Of a stretch of DNA of 12,968 nucleotides, positions 1-5,941 are shown one piece after another. The notes under the pieces were generated by a model that was not told the DNA's origin, ran no database searches, and worked only from the letters and a program-made list of their open reading frames with translations. Origin of the DNA: Betaproteobacteria bacterium (GTDB lineage: Bacteria; Pseudomonadota; Gammaproteobacteria; Burkholderiales; Casimicrobiaceae); contig VBDA01000073.1 in assembly GCA_005883655.1 (NCBI GenBank), forward strand, positions 1 through 12,968, read 5' to 3'. Each line of letters starts with the position of its first letter. The first letter of the stretch is position 1. Made by a program: the position numbers and the translations under genes.

Positions 1-1053
1 GTCTACACGCTGATCTGGAACACCCTGTTCGCGGCGGTATTCTCGGTTTTTTGGATTCTGTTCGATCCTCACGTCCGCGTGATGCGGGTCATTTGGGTCA
101 ACCTGGTCATTGCCAACTGTATCGGGTTTTTCATTCATGGCGGCTTCGTGCTTGGCGAGCGTCTGGTCGGCCGCTGGGTCGCAGGCGCTTCATTCACCGC
201 GCGCTCGTTCTACTATTCGATCGTCTCCGTCATCGGCGTCTTCGCCGGCTACGCCCTCGGCTCCGCCTTGCTCGATTGGCCGCAGCTCATGACGTCGGTC
301 TTCTCGCCGCAAGGAGCGACGTCCATTCTGTTGTTGACCGTCATCATCTCGGCAACCCTGGCAGCCATCTTTTTTGCGCGCGAGAGGCAGGCGAAGGCTG
401 AGGCGGAGTTTCAACGCGGGCGGGCGCGCGTCGAGGCCGCCGAGAAACAGATTCGTGTCGCGCAGCTCCAGCTCCTCGAGGCGCAGATCGAGCCGCATTT
501 TCTTTACAACACGCTGGCCAACGTGATCAGCCTCATCGACGCCGACCCGGCGACGGCCAAGCACATGATCGAGCGCTTGATCGACTATCTGCGCCGCGCC
601 GCCGTGATCAGCGATGGCGCGGACGCGACGCTCGGCCACCAGGTCGACCTGCTGCGCGCGTATCTCGATCTCATCGTACTGCGCATGGGCTCGCGGCTTT
701 CGTACCGGATCGACGTGCCGCCCGAGCTCGCCGCACTCCCATTGCCACCGATGCTTTTGCAGCCGGTCGTCGAAAACGCGATCAAGCACGGCATCGAACC
801 CAAGATCTCCGGCGGCGAAGTCAGCGTGACGGCGCGGCGGCAGGGCCACAGGCTGTTGCTTGCGGTGACCGACGACGGGCTCGGCGTTCGCACGACCCGT
901 GGCGCCGGCTCAACCGGCCTCGGGCTCGCAAATCTCCGCGCGCGGCTGTCGACCATGCACGGCGCGCACGCGACGCTGGCCATCGAAGACCGCCAGCCCG
1001 GTACGCGGGTCACGATCGACTTGCCGATGGTGCCAGAAGAGCAGCCGGCGTGA
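1..1053 (+). CDS. LytS/AlgZ-type membrane sensor histidine kinase (5' end outside window)
   Basis: Sensor kinase that autophosphorylates on histidine and passes phosphate to the LytTR regulator encoded next. The frame is open from base 1, so the gene begins upstream; the ATG at 79 lies inside a hydrophobic stretch and is probably internal. The first ~120 codons hold several membrane segments (FAAVFSVFWIL, LVIANCIGFFIHGGF, VSVIGVFAGYALGSALL, ILLLTVIISATLAAIFF), then a charged helix leads to the His_kinase motif IEPHFLYNTLANVISL, with the phospho-acceptor His codon at 496. The ATPase domain shows the N-box VVENAIKHG (766-792), DDGLG (871-885) and STGLGLANLRARL (from 910). There is no separate sensory domain, as in AlgZ/FimS and YehU-like kinases. 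The stop overlaps the regulator start in GTGA, which implies translational coupling. The signal sensed is unknown. Family assignment is firm. Confidence 0.93.
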   Translation, partial: VYTLIWNTLFAAVFSVFWILFDPHVRVMRVIWVNLVIANCIGFFIHGGFVLGERLVGRWVAGASFTARSFYYSIVSVIGVFAGYALGSALLDWPQLMTSVFSPQGATSILLLTVIISATLAAIFFARERQAKAEAEFQRGRARVEAAEKQIRVAQLQLLEAQIEPHFLYNTLANVISLIDADPATAKHMIERLIDYLRRAAVISDGADATLGHQVDLLRAYLDLIVLRMGSRLSYRIDVPPELAALPLPPMLLQPVVENAIKHGIEPKISGGEVSVTARRQGHRLLLAVTDDGLGVRTTRGAGSTGLGLANLRARLSTMHGAHATLAIEDRQPGTRVTIDLPMVPEEQPA

Positions 1054-1853
1054 GCGCGACGGTTGTCGGCGCGCCCCGCGCGCTGATTGCCGATGACGAG
1101 CCTCGGCTCGCGTCCTACCTGGCCGAAAAACTCGCGACGGCTTGGCCCGAGCTGCAAGTCGCCGGCATTGCGGCCAACGGTGCGGAAGCCCTGCGACTCA
1201 TCGAGGAGCATGATCCGGACATTCTCTTCCTCGATATACGCATGCCGGGCCTGACCGGCCTGGAGGTAGCACGACGCGCCGCGGAGGGCGTTCATATCGT
1301 ATTCGTGACCGCGTACGACCAGTACGCGCTCGAGGCATTCGAGCATGCCGCCGTCGATTACCTGTTGAAACCGGTCACTGACGAGCGGCTCGTCGAAACG
1401 ATCCGCCGTTTGCGCGAGCGACTGAAATCACCCGCTGCCTCAGCGGAGCTGAAGAGCACGCTCGACGCGCTGGCGCGCGTTTTACCGGGATTACCGGGAC
1501 TTGCGGGTTCCGGCGCCGACTCGCCCGAGCGGCTGGCGTGGATCAGGGCATCTGTCGGCAATCAGGTACGCCTGATCGCCGTCGATGACGTCAGCTATTT
1601 TCAGGCCAATGACAAATACACCAGCGTCTTCACCGCCGACGGCGAGGCCTTGATCCGAACGTCGCTGCGCGAACTGGGCGATCAGCTCGATCCTCAGCGT
1701 TTCTGGCAGATTCACCGCGGCACCATTGTCAACGTCGCTCACGTCGCCGCAACCACCCGCGATCTGGGTGGTCGCACGCTGATCAAGCTCAAAGCGCGGC
1801 CCGAGACCTTGGTGGTGAGCCGCGCGTTCGCGCATCGATTCCGCCAGATGTAG
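1050..1853 (+). CDS. LytTR-family response regulator (AlgR/LytR-like)
   Basis: DNA-binding response regulator paired with the upstream LytS-type kinase. The receiver domain (about residues 10-125) has the acidic pair D15/D16, phospho-acceptor D62 in FLDIRMPG, T87 in the VTAYDQYALEAF segment and K107 in YLLKPV. These are all the residues needed for phosphorylation. A linker follows (about 126-160). The C-terminal LytTR domain (about 165-267) shows DDVSYFQANDKYTSVFT, RTSLRELGDQLDPQRFWQIHRG and a final VVSRAFAHRFRQM; such domains usually bind direct repeats upstream of targets. The start is GTG at 1050, inside the kinase stop (GTGA). No later start preserves the receiver's first strand. The linker carries a tandem 9-bp duplication giving LPGLPG. 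AlgR controls alginate and type IV pili in Pseudomonas, but no such targets are visible here. Confidence 0.94.
   Translation: MSATVVGAPRALIADDEPRLASYLAEKLATAWPELQVAGIAANGAEALRLIEEHDPDILFLDIRMPGLTGLEVARRAAEGVHIVFVTAYDQYALEAFEHAAVDYLLKPVTDERLVETIRRLRERLKSPAASAELKSTLDALARVLPGLPGLAGSGADSPERLAWIRASVGNQVRLIAVDDVSYFQANDKYTSVFTADGEALIRTSLRELGDQLDPQRFWQIHRGTIVNVAHVAATTRDLGGRTLIKLKARPETLVVSRAFAHRFRQM
1482..1499 (+). repeat. Tandem 9-bp duplication in response-regulator linker
   Basis: TTACCGGGA occurs twice head-to-tail (1482-1490 and 1491-1499). It is in frame and encodes LPGLPG in the linker between the receiver and LytTR domains. Seen directly. It probably arose by slippage and only alters linker length. 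Confidence 0.8.
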
Positions 1854-1878
1854 CCACCCTGTCGGGCGCCGGCGGCGA

Positions 1879-1907
1879 TTGGAAATCGGCCGCGCATGGT
1901 TTAATCT
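1879..1907 (+). promoter_or_regulatory. Candidate sigma-70 promoter upstream of the CDF gene
   Basis: TTGGAA (1879-1884), a 17-nt spacer, then TAATCT (1902-1907). Matches are 4/6 and 3/6 to the consensus hexamers. It lies just after the response-regulator stop, in the 170-bp gap before the CDF gene. The expected transcription start falls at about 1914, which is the A of an ATG (see the small ORF there). Moderate evidence only. Confidence 0.4.
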
Positions 1908-1913
1908 GCGACG

Positions 1914-2027
1914 ATGCACGCAGCGGCCCGGTTCCGACCAAATAGCCCAGAGCGCTGCGCGCCGAGTTCAGACCGGCTGCGCCGCTTTTCGCTGCGACCG
2001 GGTCGACTGACGGACCTGCCGGCATGA
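1914..2027 (+). CDS. Candidate 37-aa small ORF coupled to the CDF gene
   Basis: Unrecognised small reading frame beginning MHAARFRPNSPERC, rich in Arg and Pro, with no membrane segment and no obvious domain. It starts at ATG 1914, exactly where the putative promoter at 1879-1907 would begin transcription, and has no Shine-Dalgarno. A leaderless start is therefore possible. Its TGA (2025-2027) overlaps the CDF ATG (2024-2026) as ATGA, the arrangement used for translational coupling. It could act as a leader peptide that delivers ribosomes to the transporter start, or it could be chance: a 37-codon open frame is not rare at this GC content. The sequence shows the frame, overlap and position; the function is inference. 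Confidence 0.33.
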   Translation: MHAAARFRPNSPERCAPSSDRLRRFSLRPGRLTDLPA

Positions 2028-2980
2028 GTGCGCATCGACACTCGGCGCCCGAGCCCCAGCCCCAGGCCGCGAGGATGGCGGCATCGCGCGAGCGCCGTTC
2101 GCTGTGGATCGCGTTTTCGCTGACGCTCGGTTTTGCCGCGATCGAGGCGGCAGGAGGATGGCTGGCCGGCTCGCTCGCCTTGCTGTCCGACGCCGGCCAC
2201 ATGATTACCGACAGCGCCGCGCTGGCGATCGCGCTCCTTGCCCAGCACGTTTCCCAGCGGCCGCCGTCCAGGCGCGCCAGCTACGGTTACGCGCGCGCCG
2301 AGGTACTAGCGGCGTTCATCAACGCACTGATCATGCTGGCGGTGATCGTCTGGATCGCGGTGGAGGCAGTCCGCCGCCTGCTCGCGCCTAGCCCTGTGAT
2401 CGGCGGAGTGGTGGTCGCCGTTGCGGCGGCGGGCCTGGCGGTCAACATCGTGTCGGCGTGGCTGTTGTCGGGCCACCACAGCCTCAACAGTCGGGCGGCG
2501 CTCCTGCACGTGCTGGGTGACATGCTGGGCTCGGTGGCGGCGGTCGTCGCCGGCGCGGTGATCGTCGCTACTGGCTGGCTGCCGATCGATCCGATACTCT
2601 CTTTGTTCGTTTCGGCACTGATTCTGCGTTCGACCTGGATGTTGCTGCGAGCGTCAACTCAGGTGCTGATGGAAGGTGTGCCCGCGCATCTTTCATACGA
2701 TGAGATCGGCCGAGCACTGACGCGGCTTCCCGGCGTCTCCGCGGTCCACGATCTGCATGTCTGGTACATGACCAGCAACCGCGCGGCGCTTTCCGCACAT
2801 CTGCGACTTCGCGATGCCGGTGCGTGGCCGCAAACGCTGGCCGCCGCGCAGCGCCTTCTCGCGCAGCGCTTCGGCATCGACCACGTGACGCTGCAGCCGA
2901 CCTGGCACGAGCCGCCGACAGGCAAGCGCGTCATTCCGGTAACGCCGGTGGCGAATAACGACAAGCCGAGCGTACATTAA
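2024..2980 (+). CDS. Cation diffusion facilitator (CDF) family zinc/cadmium efflux transporter
   Basis: Inner-membrane metal/proton antiporter exporting Zn2+ and probably Cd2+ or Co2+ from the cytoplasm. The 318-aa length fits CzcD/ZitB. Six membrane segments fall between about residues 27 and 208. Both metal-site motifs are intact: SDAGHMITD in TM2 (H59, D63) and HVLGDMLGS in TM5 (H162, D166). This H-D/H-D set is the one associated with Zn/Cd selectivity. SYGYARAEVLAAFIN before TM3 is also typical. A cytoplasmic C-terminal domain (about 212-305) holds LPGVSAVHDLHVWYMT. The loop between TM4 and TM5 (SGHHSLNSRAAL) is short and His-poor. ATG 2024 is the only start after an in-frame TAG at 1943. 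Its Shine-Dalgarno is weak (GGA at 2012-2014), and it overlaps the candidate small ORF upstream. The stop faces corA with 8 bp between. Confidence 0.93.
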   Translation: MSAHRHSAPEPQPQAARMAASRERRSLWIAFSLTLGFAAIEAAGGWLAGSLALLSDAGHMITDSAALAIALLAQHVSQRPPSRRASYGYARAEVLAAFINALIMLAVIVWIAVEAVRRLLAPSPVIGGVVVAVAAAGLAVNIVSAWLLSGHHSLNSRAALLHVLGDMLGSVAAVVAGAVIVATGWLPIDPILSLFVSALILRSTWMLLRASTQVLMEGVPAHLSYDEIGRALTRLPGVSAVHDLHVWYMTSNRAALSAHLRLRDAGAWPQTLAAAQRLLAQRFGIDHVTLQPTWHEPPTGKRVIPVTPVANNDKPSVH

Positions 2981-2988
2981 GAATCAGA

Positions 2989-3954
2989 TCAGAGCCATTT
3001 GATCTTCTTGAACTGCAAATAAAGCCAGATATCGATCACCACCATCACGGCGACCGACATCGGATATCCCCACACCCAGTCGAGCTCGGGCATATTCTTG
3101 AAGTTCATTCCGTAGATGCCCGCGATCATGGTCGGCACACCGATGATGGCGGCCCACGCCGCCAGTTTCTTGGTGACCTCGGTTTCGTTTAAGCTGATCA
3201 TGCCGAGGTTGACCTGAATGGCAGTGGTCTGCATGTCGCGTATCCCTTCGATTGTCGCGTGCAGCCGCTGCAGGTGATCGAACACATCGCGGAAATATTC
3301 GCCCATGCCGGCGCATATCTGCGGGACCCTTCCGCCGTAGAGCTTGCTGACCGCTTCCATGAGCGGATCGACGGCGTGCTTCAGGATCATCAGACTCCTC
3401 TTCAAGGCATAGAGAGCTTCGATGTTGGAGCGCGCGGTGTTGCGCAGGAAGATCTGTTCCTCGATCTTCTCGAGCTCAGTCTCCAGCGCATCGAGGATCG
3501 GAAAATAGCGATCGACCACGGTGTCCATGAGCGCGTAGAAAACGTACGCCGCACCGTACTTCAGCAGGTGCGGCTCGCGCTCGCACCGGGCGCGAACGTC
3601 GGCGAATCCGCGCTCGGTATGCAAGCGAACCGAGAGGATGTAGTTGGGGCCGACGAAGATGTCGACTTCTCCGGCATGAAGCTCGGCTTCCTTGATCTCG
3701 ACCGTCTGCAGTACGGCGAACAATGAGTTTCCATACTCTTCGATCTTCGGCCGCTGGTGGCCGTGGCGAGCGTCTTCGATGGCCAGCTCGTGCAAGCCAA
3801 ATTCCTCGCGCATTTCCTCGAGCTCGTCCGGCGTTGGGTCCTTGAGCCCGACCCAGACGAAACAATCGGGGCGTTTGACATACTCGCTAATGTCTTCCTT
3901 CGGGATATCGCTGAGCTTTGTGCCCTCCTGATACGCGACGCAGTTCACTAGCAT
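2989..3954 (-). CDS. corA: CorA-family magnesium (divalent metal) transporter
   Basis: Homopentameric inner-membrane channel for Mg2+ (Co2+ and Ni2+ are also carried by family members). The 321-aa protein has a large cytoplasmic N-terminal domain: an alpha/beta part (about 1-130, including VWVGLKDPTPDELEEM and IEDARHGHQRPKIEEYG) and long helices (about 140-260). Two C-terminal membrane segments follow. TM1 ends in the signature YGMNFKNMPE (G282-M283-N284), which forms the selectivity filter; TM2 is about 293-313. The basic tail KKIKWL is the usual CorA ending. ATG 3954 is supported by AGGAGG five nucleotides upstream, the best ribosome-binding site in the window. The gene is convergent with the CDF exporter and divergent from pncB. 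It resembles the CorA branch with an HGHQRPK motif; whether Mg2+ or Zn2+ is the true substrate cannot be read from sequence. Confidence 0.94.
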   Translation of the reverse strand: MLVNCVAYQEGTKLSDIPKEDISEYVKRPDCFVWVGLKDPTPDELEEMREEFGLHELAIEDARHGHQRPKIEEYGNSLFAVLQTVEIKEAELHAGEVDIFVGPNYILSVRLHTERGFADVRARCEREPHLLKYGAAYVFYALMDTVVDRYFPILDALETELEKIEEQIFLRNTARSNIEALYALKRSLMILKHAVDPLMEAVSKLYGGRVPQICAGMGEYFRDVFDHLQRLHATIEGIRDMQTTAIQVNLGMISLNETEVTKKLAAWAAIIGVPTMIAGIYGMNFKNMPELDWVWGYPMSVAVMVVIDIWLYLQFKKIKWL

Positions 3955-3959
3955 GAGCG

Positions 3960-3965
3960 CCTCCT
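3960..3965 (-). promoter_or_regulatory. Strong ribosome-binding site of corA
   Basis: The minus strand reads AGGAGG here, five bases before ATG 3954. It fixes the corA start and contrasts with the weak or absent Shine-Dalgarno sequences of the plus-strand genes in this window. Confidence 0.8.
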
Positions 3966-4035
3966 GGTTGTAGGGGCGATGGTACCCGCAGGCGGCCGTC
4001 GATCGCTACCGTGGCAGGTCGCTGTTCCGAACGCT

Positions 4036-4105
4036 GACGCTCGGGTGGCAGAGAGCGGTCCTGTCCGGGTAACATGAGCGTCCCATCGGCCAACGGAGCG
4101 TCCCA
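4036..4105. promoter_or_regulatory. Phased GAGCGTC repeats, candidate operator for pncB
   Basis: GAGCGTCCCA occurs at 4076-4085 and again at 4096-4105, exactly 20 bp apart. The inverted core GACGCTC lies at 4036-4042, 40 bp before the first copy. A -10-like TAACAT (4070-4075) abuts the first copy, so the pair would straddle the start of transcription of pncB (ATG 4119). Spacing by multiples of 20 bp puts all copies on roughly one face of the helix. This resembles a multi-site operator. The core also occurs inside coding DNA elsewhere in the window, so chance remains possible. The rest of the 164-bp corA-pncB gap shows no recognisable riboswitch or gene. Confidence 0.35.
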
Positions 4106-4118
4106 CCCGTGACCACGA

Positions 4119-5330
4119 ATGATCATTGACTCGCTGCTCGACACGGATCTGTACAAGTTCACCATGATGCAGGTCGTACTGCATCATTTTCCGGAAGCGC
4201 AGGTCGAGTACCGGTTCAAGTGCCGCACGCCAGGCGTCGACCTGACGCCTTACATCTCCGAGATCGAGCGCGAGATCTCCGGCCTTTGCGGCTTGCGCTT
4301 TGCCGGGCGCGAGCTCGAGTATCTGCGCGGCTGGCGCTTTCTCAAGAGCGACTTCGTCGATCTGCTCGGCTTGTTTCATCTGCAGGATCGCTTCGTCGAC
4401 GTCAGGCGCTCGGCGGTGTCGCCCAACGAGATCGAGATCGCGATCATCGGGCCCTGGCTGCACACCATCCTGTTCGAGGTTCCGCTGCTATCGATCGTCA
4501 GCGAGGTGTACTTTCGCAATACGCAGCCACGGCCAGACTTTGCGGAAGGTCGCCGCCGGCTGAACGCAAAGATCGAGCAAATCAACGCGGTCCCCGATCC
4601 GGAGTTCAGGGTCGCCGATTATGGGACGCGGCGGCGTTTTTCCGGAGCCTGGCAAGAAGAAGTGGTTCTCGCGCTCAAGAAGGGCATCGGCGCGAAATTC
4701 GTCGGCACGAGCAACGTTTACTTTGCGTTGGAGCACGGACTTACCCCACTGGGCACGATGGCGCACGAGTACCTGCAGGCATGTCAGGCGGTCGGGCCGA
4801 GGCTGCGCGATTCGCAGGTCTTCGCGTTCAACACCTGGGCGCGCGAGTATCGAGGCGACCTCGGTATCGCGCTGTCCGACGTATGCGGGATGGAAGCGTT
4901 CCTGCGCGACTTCGATCTTTTCTTTTGCAAGCTGTTCGATGGCGTGCGTCACGATTCCGGCGATCCTTTCGAATGGGGCGAGAAACTCATCAAGCACTAT
5001 GCCAAGATGCGTATCGACCCGAGAACCAAGACCATGGTTTTCTCGGACTCACTCAGTGTGCCGCTGGCGGTTCGGCTGTTTGAGTATTTCAAGGGGCGCA
5101 GCCACACTGCATTCGGCATCGGCACCAATCTGACCAATGATCTCGGCTACCAGCCGATCCAGATCGTCATCAAGATGACACGATGCAACGGGCAACCCGT
5201 GGCCAAGATCAGCGACGAGCCGTCGAAAGCGATGGATTACGATCCCTCGTACGTCGCGTACCTGCGCCAGGTGTTCCAGGTCCCCGAGCCGTCCGCGGAG
5301 TTACAGGAAGAGGGGGTCGATGCGGAATAG
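4119..5330 (+). CDS. pncB: Nicotinate phosphoribosyltransferase
   Basis: Converts nicotinate, PRPP and ATP to nicotinate mononucleotide, the entry step of the Preiss-Handler NAD salvage route, in the cytoplasm. At 403 aa it matches the E. coli enzyme in length. It opens with SLLDTDLYKFTMMQVVLHHF, the family N-terminus. GTSNVYFALEHGLTPLGTMAHEYLQA contains H216, the counterpart of the histidine phosphorylated by ATP in Salmonella PncB. LSDVCGMEAFLRDFDLFF and DGVRHDSGDPFEWGEKLIKHY are the PRPP/nicotinate-binding segments, and FGIGTNLTND closes the barrel. The start at ATG 4119 keeps the conserved N-terminus, though there is no Shine-Dalgarno; GGAG at 4095-4098 is too distant. Phased repeats just upstream may regulate it. 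The stop is 2 bp from the convergent macrodomain gene. Confidence 0.96.
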   Translation: MIIDSLLDTDLYKFTMMQVVLHHFPEAQVEYRFKCRTPGVDLTPYISEIEREISGLCGLRFAGRELEYLRGWRFLKSDFVDLLGLFHLQDRFVDVRRSAVSPNEIEIAIIGPWLHTILFEVPLLSIVSEVYFRNTQPRPDFAEGRRRLNAKIEQINAVPDPEFRVADYGTRRRFSGAWQEEVVLALKKGIGAKFVGTSNVYFALEHGLTPLGTMAHEYLQACQAVGPRLRDSQVFAFNTWAREYRGDLGIALSDVCGMEAFLRDFDLFFCKLFDGVRHDSGDPFEWGEKLIKHYAKMRIDPRTKTMVFSDSLSVPLAVRLFEYFKGRSHTAFGIGTNLTNDLGYQPIQIVIKMTRCNGQPVAKISDEPSKAMDYDPSYVAYLRQVFQVPEPSAELQEEGVDAE

Positions 5331-5332
5331 GT

Positions 5333-5845
5333 TTACTGGCCCGGTTCGTCCAGTGCCGCCTCGTACGCCTCGAGCACATCGCGACTGGCGCAGGCGAAAA
5401 CGACGCGATCGAGCGCGTCGAGAGCGTCGAAGCTGCGGACGGTTTGGACTGCGATCGGAACCGCGAGCCGCAGCGGATATCCATATGCTCCGCAGCTGAT
5501 GGCCGGAAACGCGATCGAGCGCAGCCGGTGGGCAACTGCTAGCTCGAGGCAACGGCGATAGCATCCTGCCAGCAGCTCCGGCTCGCCGTGGACGCCATGA
5601 CGCCATACTGGCCCGACGGTATGAATGACATGCGACGCGTGAAGGCGGTAGCCGCCGGAGATTTTCGCGTCTCCGGTGTCGCACCCGCCGAGGCGCATGC
5701 ATTCGGCGAGCAAATCGGGCCCGGCGGCGCGGTGTATCGCGCCGTCGACACCACCGCCTCCGAGCAGCGTGTTATTGGCCGCGTTGACAATCGCATCCAT
5801 CTCGAGGGTCGTGATGTCGGCCAGAATGGCATGGAGCGTAGTCAT
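5333..5845 (-). CDS. Macrodomain ADP-ribose hydrolase (YmdB/MacroD-like)
   Basis: Single-domain macro protein expected to hydrolyse O-acetyl-ADP-ribose and remove mono-ADP-ribose from proteins. With the start at ATG 5845 it has 170 aa, against 177 in E. coli YmdB, and aligns with it from the first residues. Motifs: ADIT (adenine contact, usually GDIT), VNAANNTLLGGGGVDGAIHRAAG (N21-G42, with N24 and D34 at the YmdB active-site positions), VIHTVGPVW, and AFPAISCGAYGYPL (phosphate loop). An ATG nine codons earlier (5872) is in frame but has no ribosome-binding site and would add residues absent from the family. It faces pncB tail-to-tail with 2 bp between, so the two share a possible link through NAD breakdown products. 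It is divergent from the secretion ATPase gene across about 96 bp. Confidence 0.92.
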   Translation of the reverse strand: MTTLHAILADITTLEMDAIVNAANNTLLGGGGVDGAIHRAAGPDLLAECMRLGGCDTGDAKISGGYRLHASHVIHTVGPVWRHGVHGEPELLAGCYRRCLELAVAHRLRSIAFPAISCGAYGYPLRLAVPIAVQTVRSFDALDALDRVVFACASRDVLEAYEAALDEPGQ

Positions 5846-5905
5846 CGACGGGTCCGCAAGGATGTCTTCCATCGCAGCGATGGCGCGCGGCCCGAGCTTA
5901 GCACA

Positions 5906-5935
5906 CTGTCATATGCCGCCGCTTCGGTCTATAGT
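5906..5935 (+). promoter_or_regulatory. Candidate promoter of the GspE gene (leaderless spacing)
   Basis: CTGTCA (5906-5911, 4/6 to TTGACA), an 18-nt spacer, then TATAGT (5930-5935, 5/6 to TATAAT). Counting 7 nt on puts transcription start at the A of ATG 5942. That ATG has no Shine-Dalgarno, so a leaderless mRNA is implied. It lies in the divergent gap between the macrodomain and GspE genes. Confidence 0.5.
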
Positions 5936-5941
5936 AGCGCG

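Noticed and set aside
3259..3726. 155-codon plus-strand frame opposite corA
   Set aside because: corA has full family motifs and a strong ribosome-binding site; the opposite frame has none.
3955..4118. Possible Mg2+ or NAD-related riboswitch in the corA-pncB gap
   Set aside because: I could not draw a known aptamer fold (M-box, ykkC, NAD-II). corA has only a short leader with a plain ribosome-binding site.
4220..5083. 287-codon plus-strand frame inside pncB
   Set aside because: It is Arg/Ala-rich with no domain and lies wholly within the well-supported pncB frame.
5588..5941. Upstream extension of the GspE frame by 118 codons
   Set aside because: It runs antisense through the conserved macrodomain gene and adds sequence unlike any GspE N-terminus. 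ATG 5942 with its -10 is the better start.
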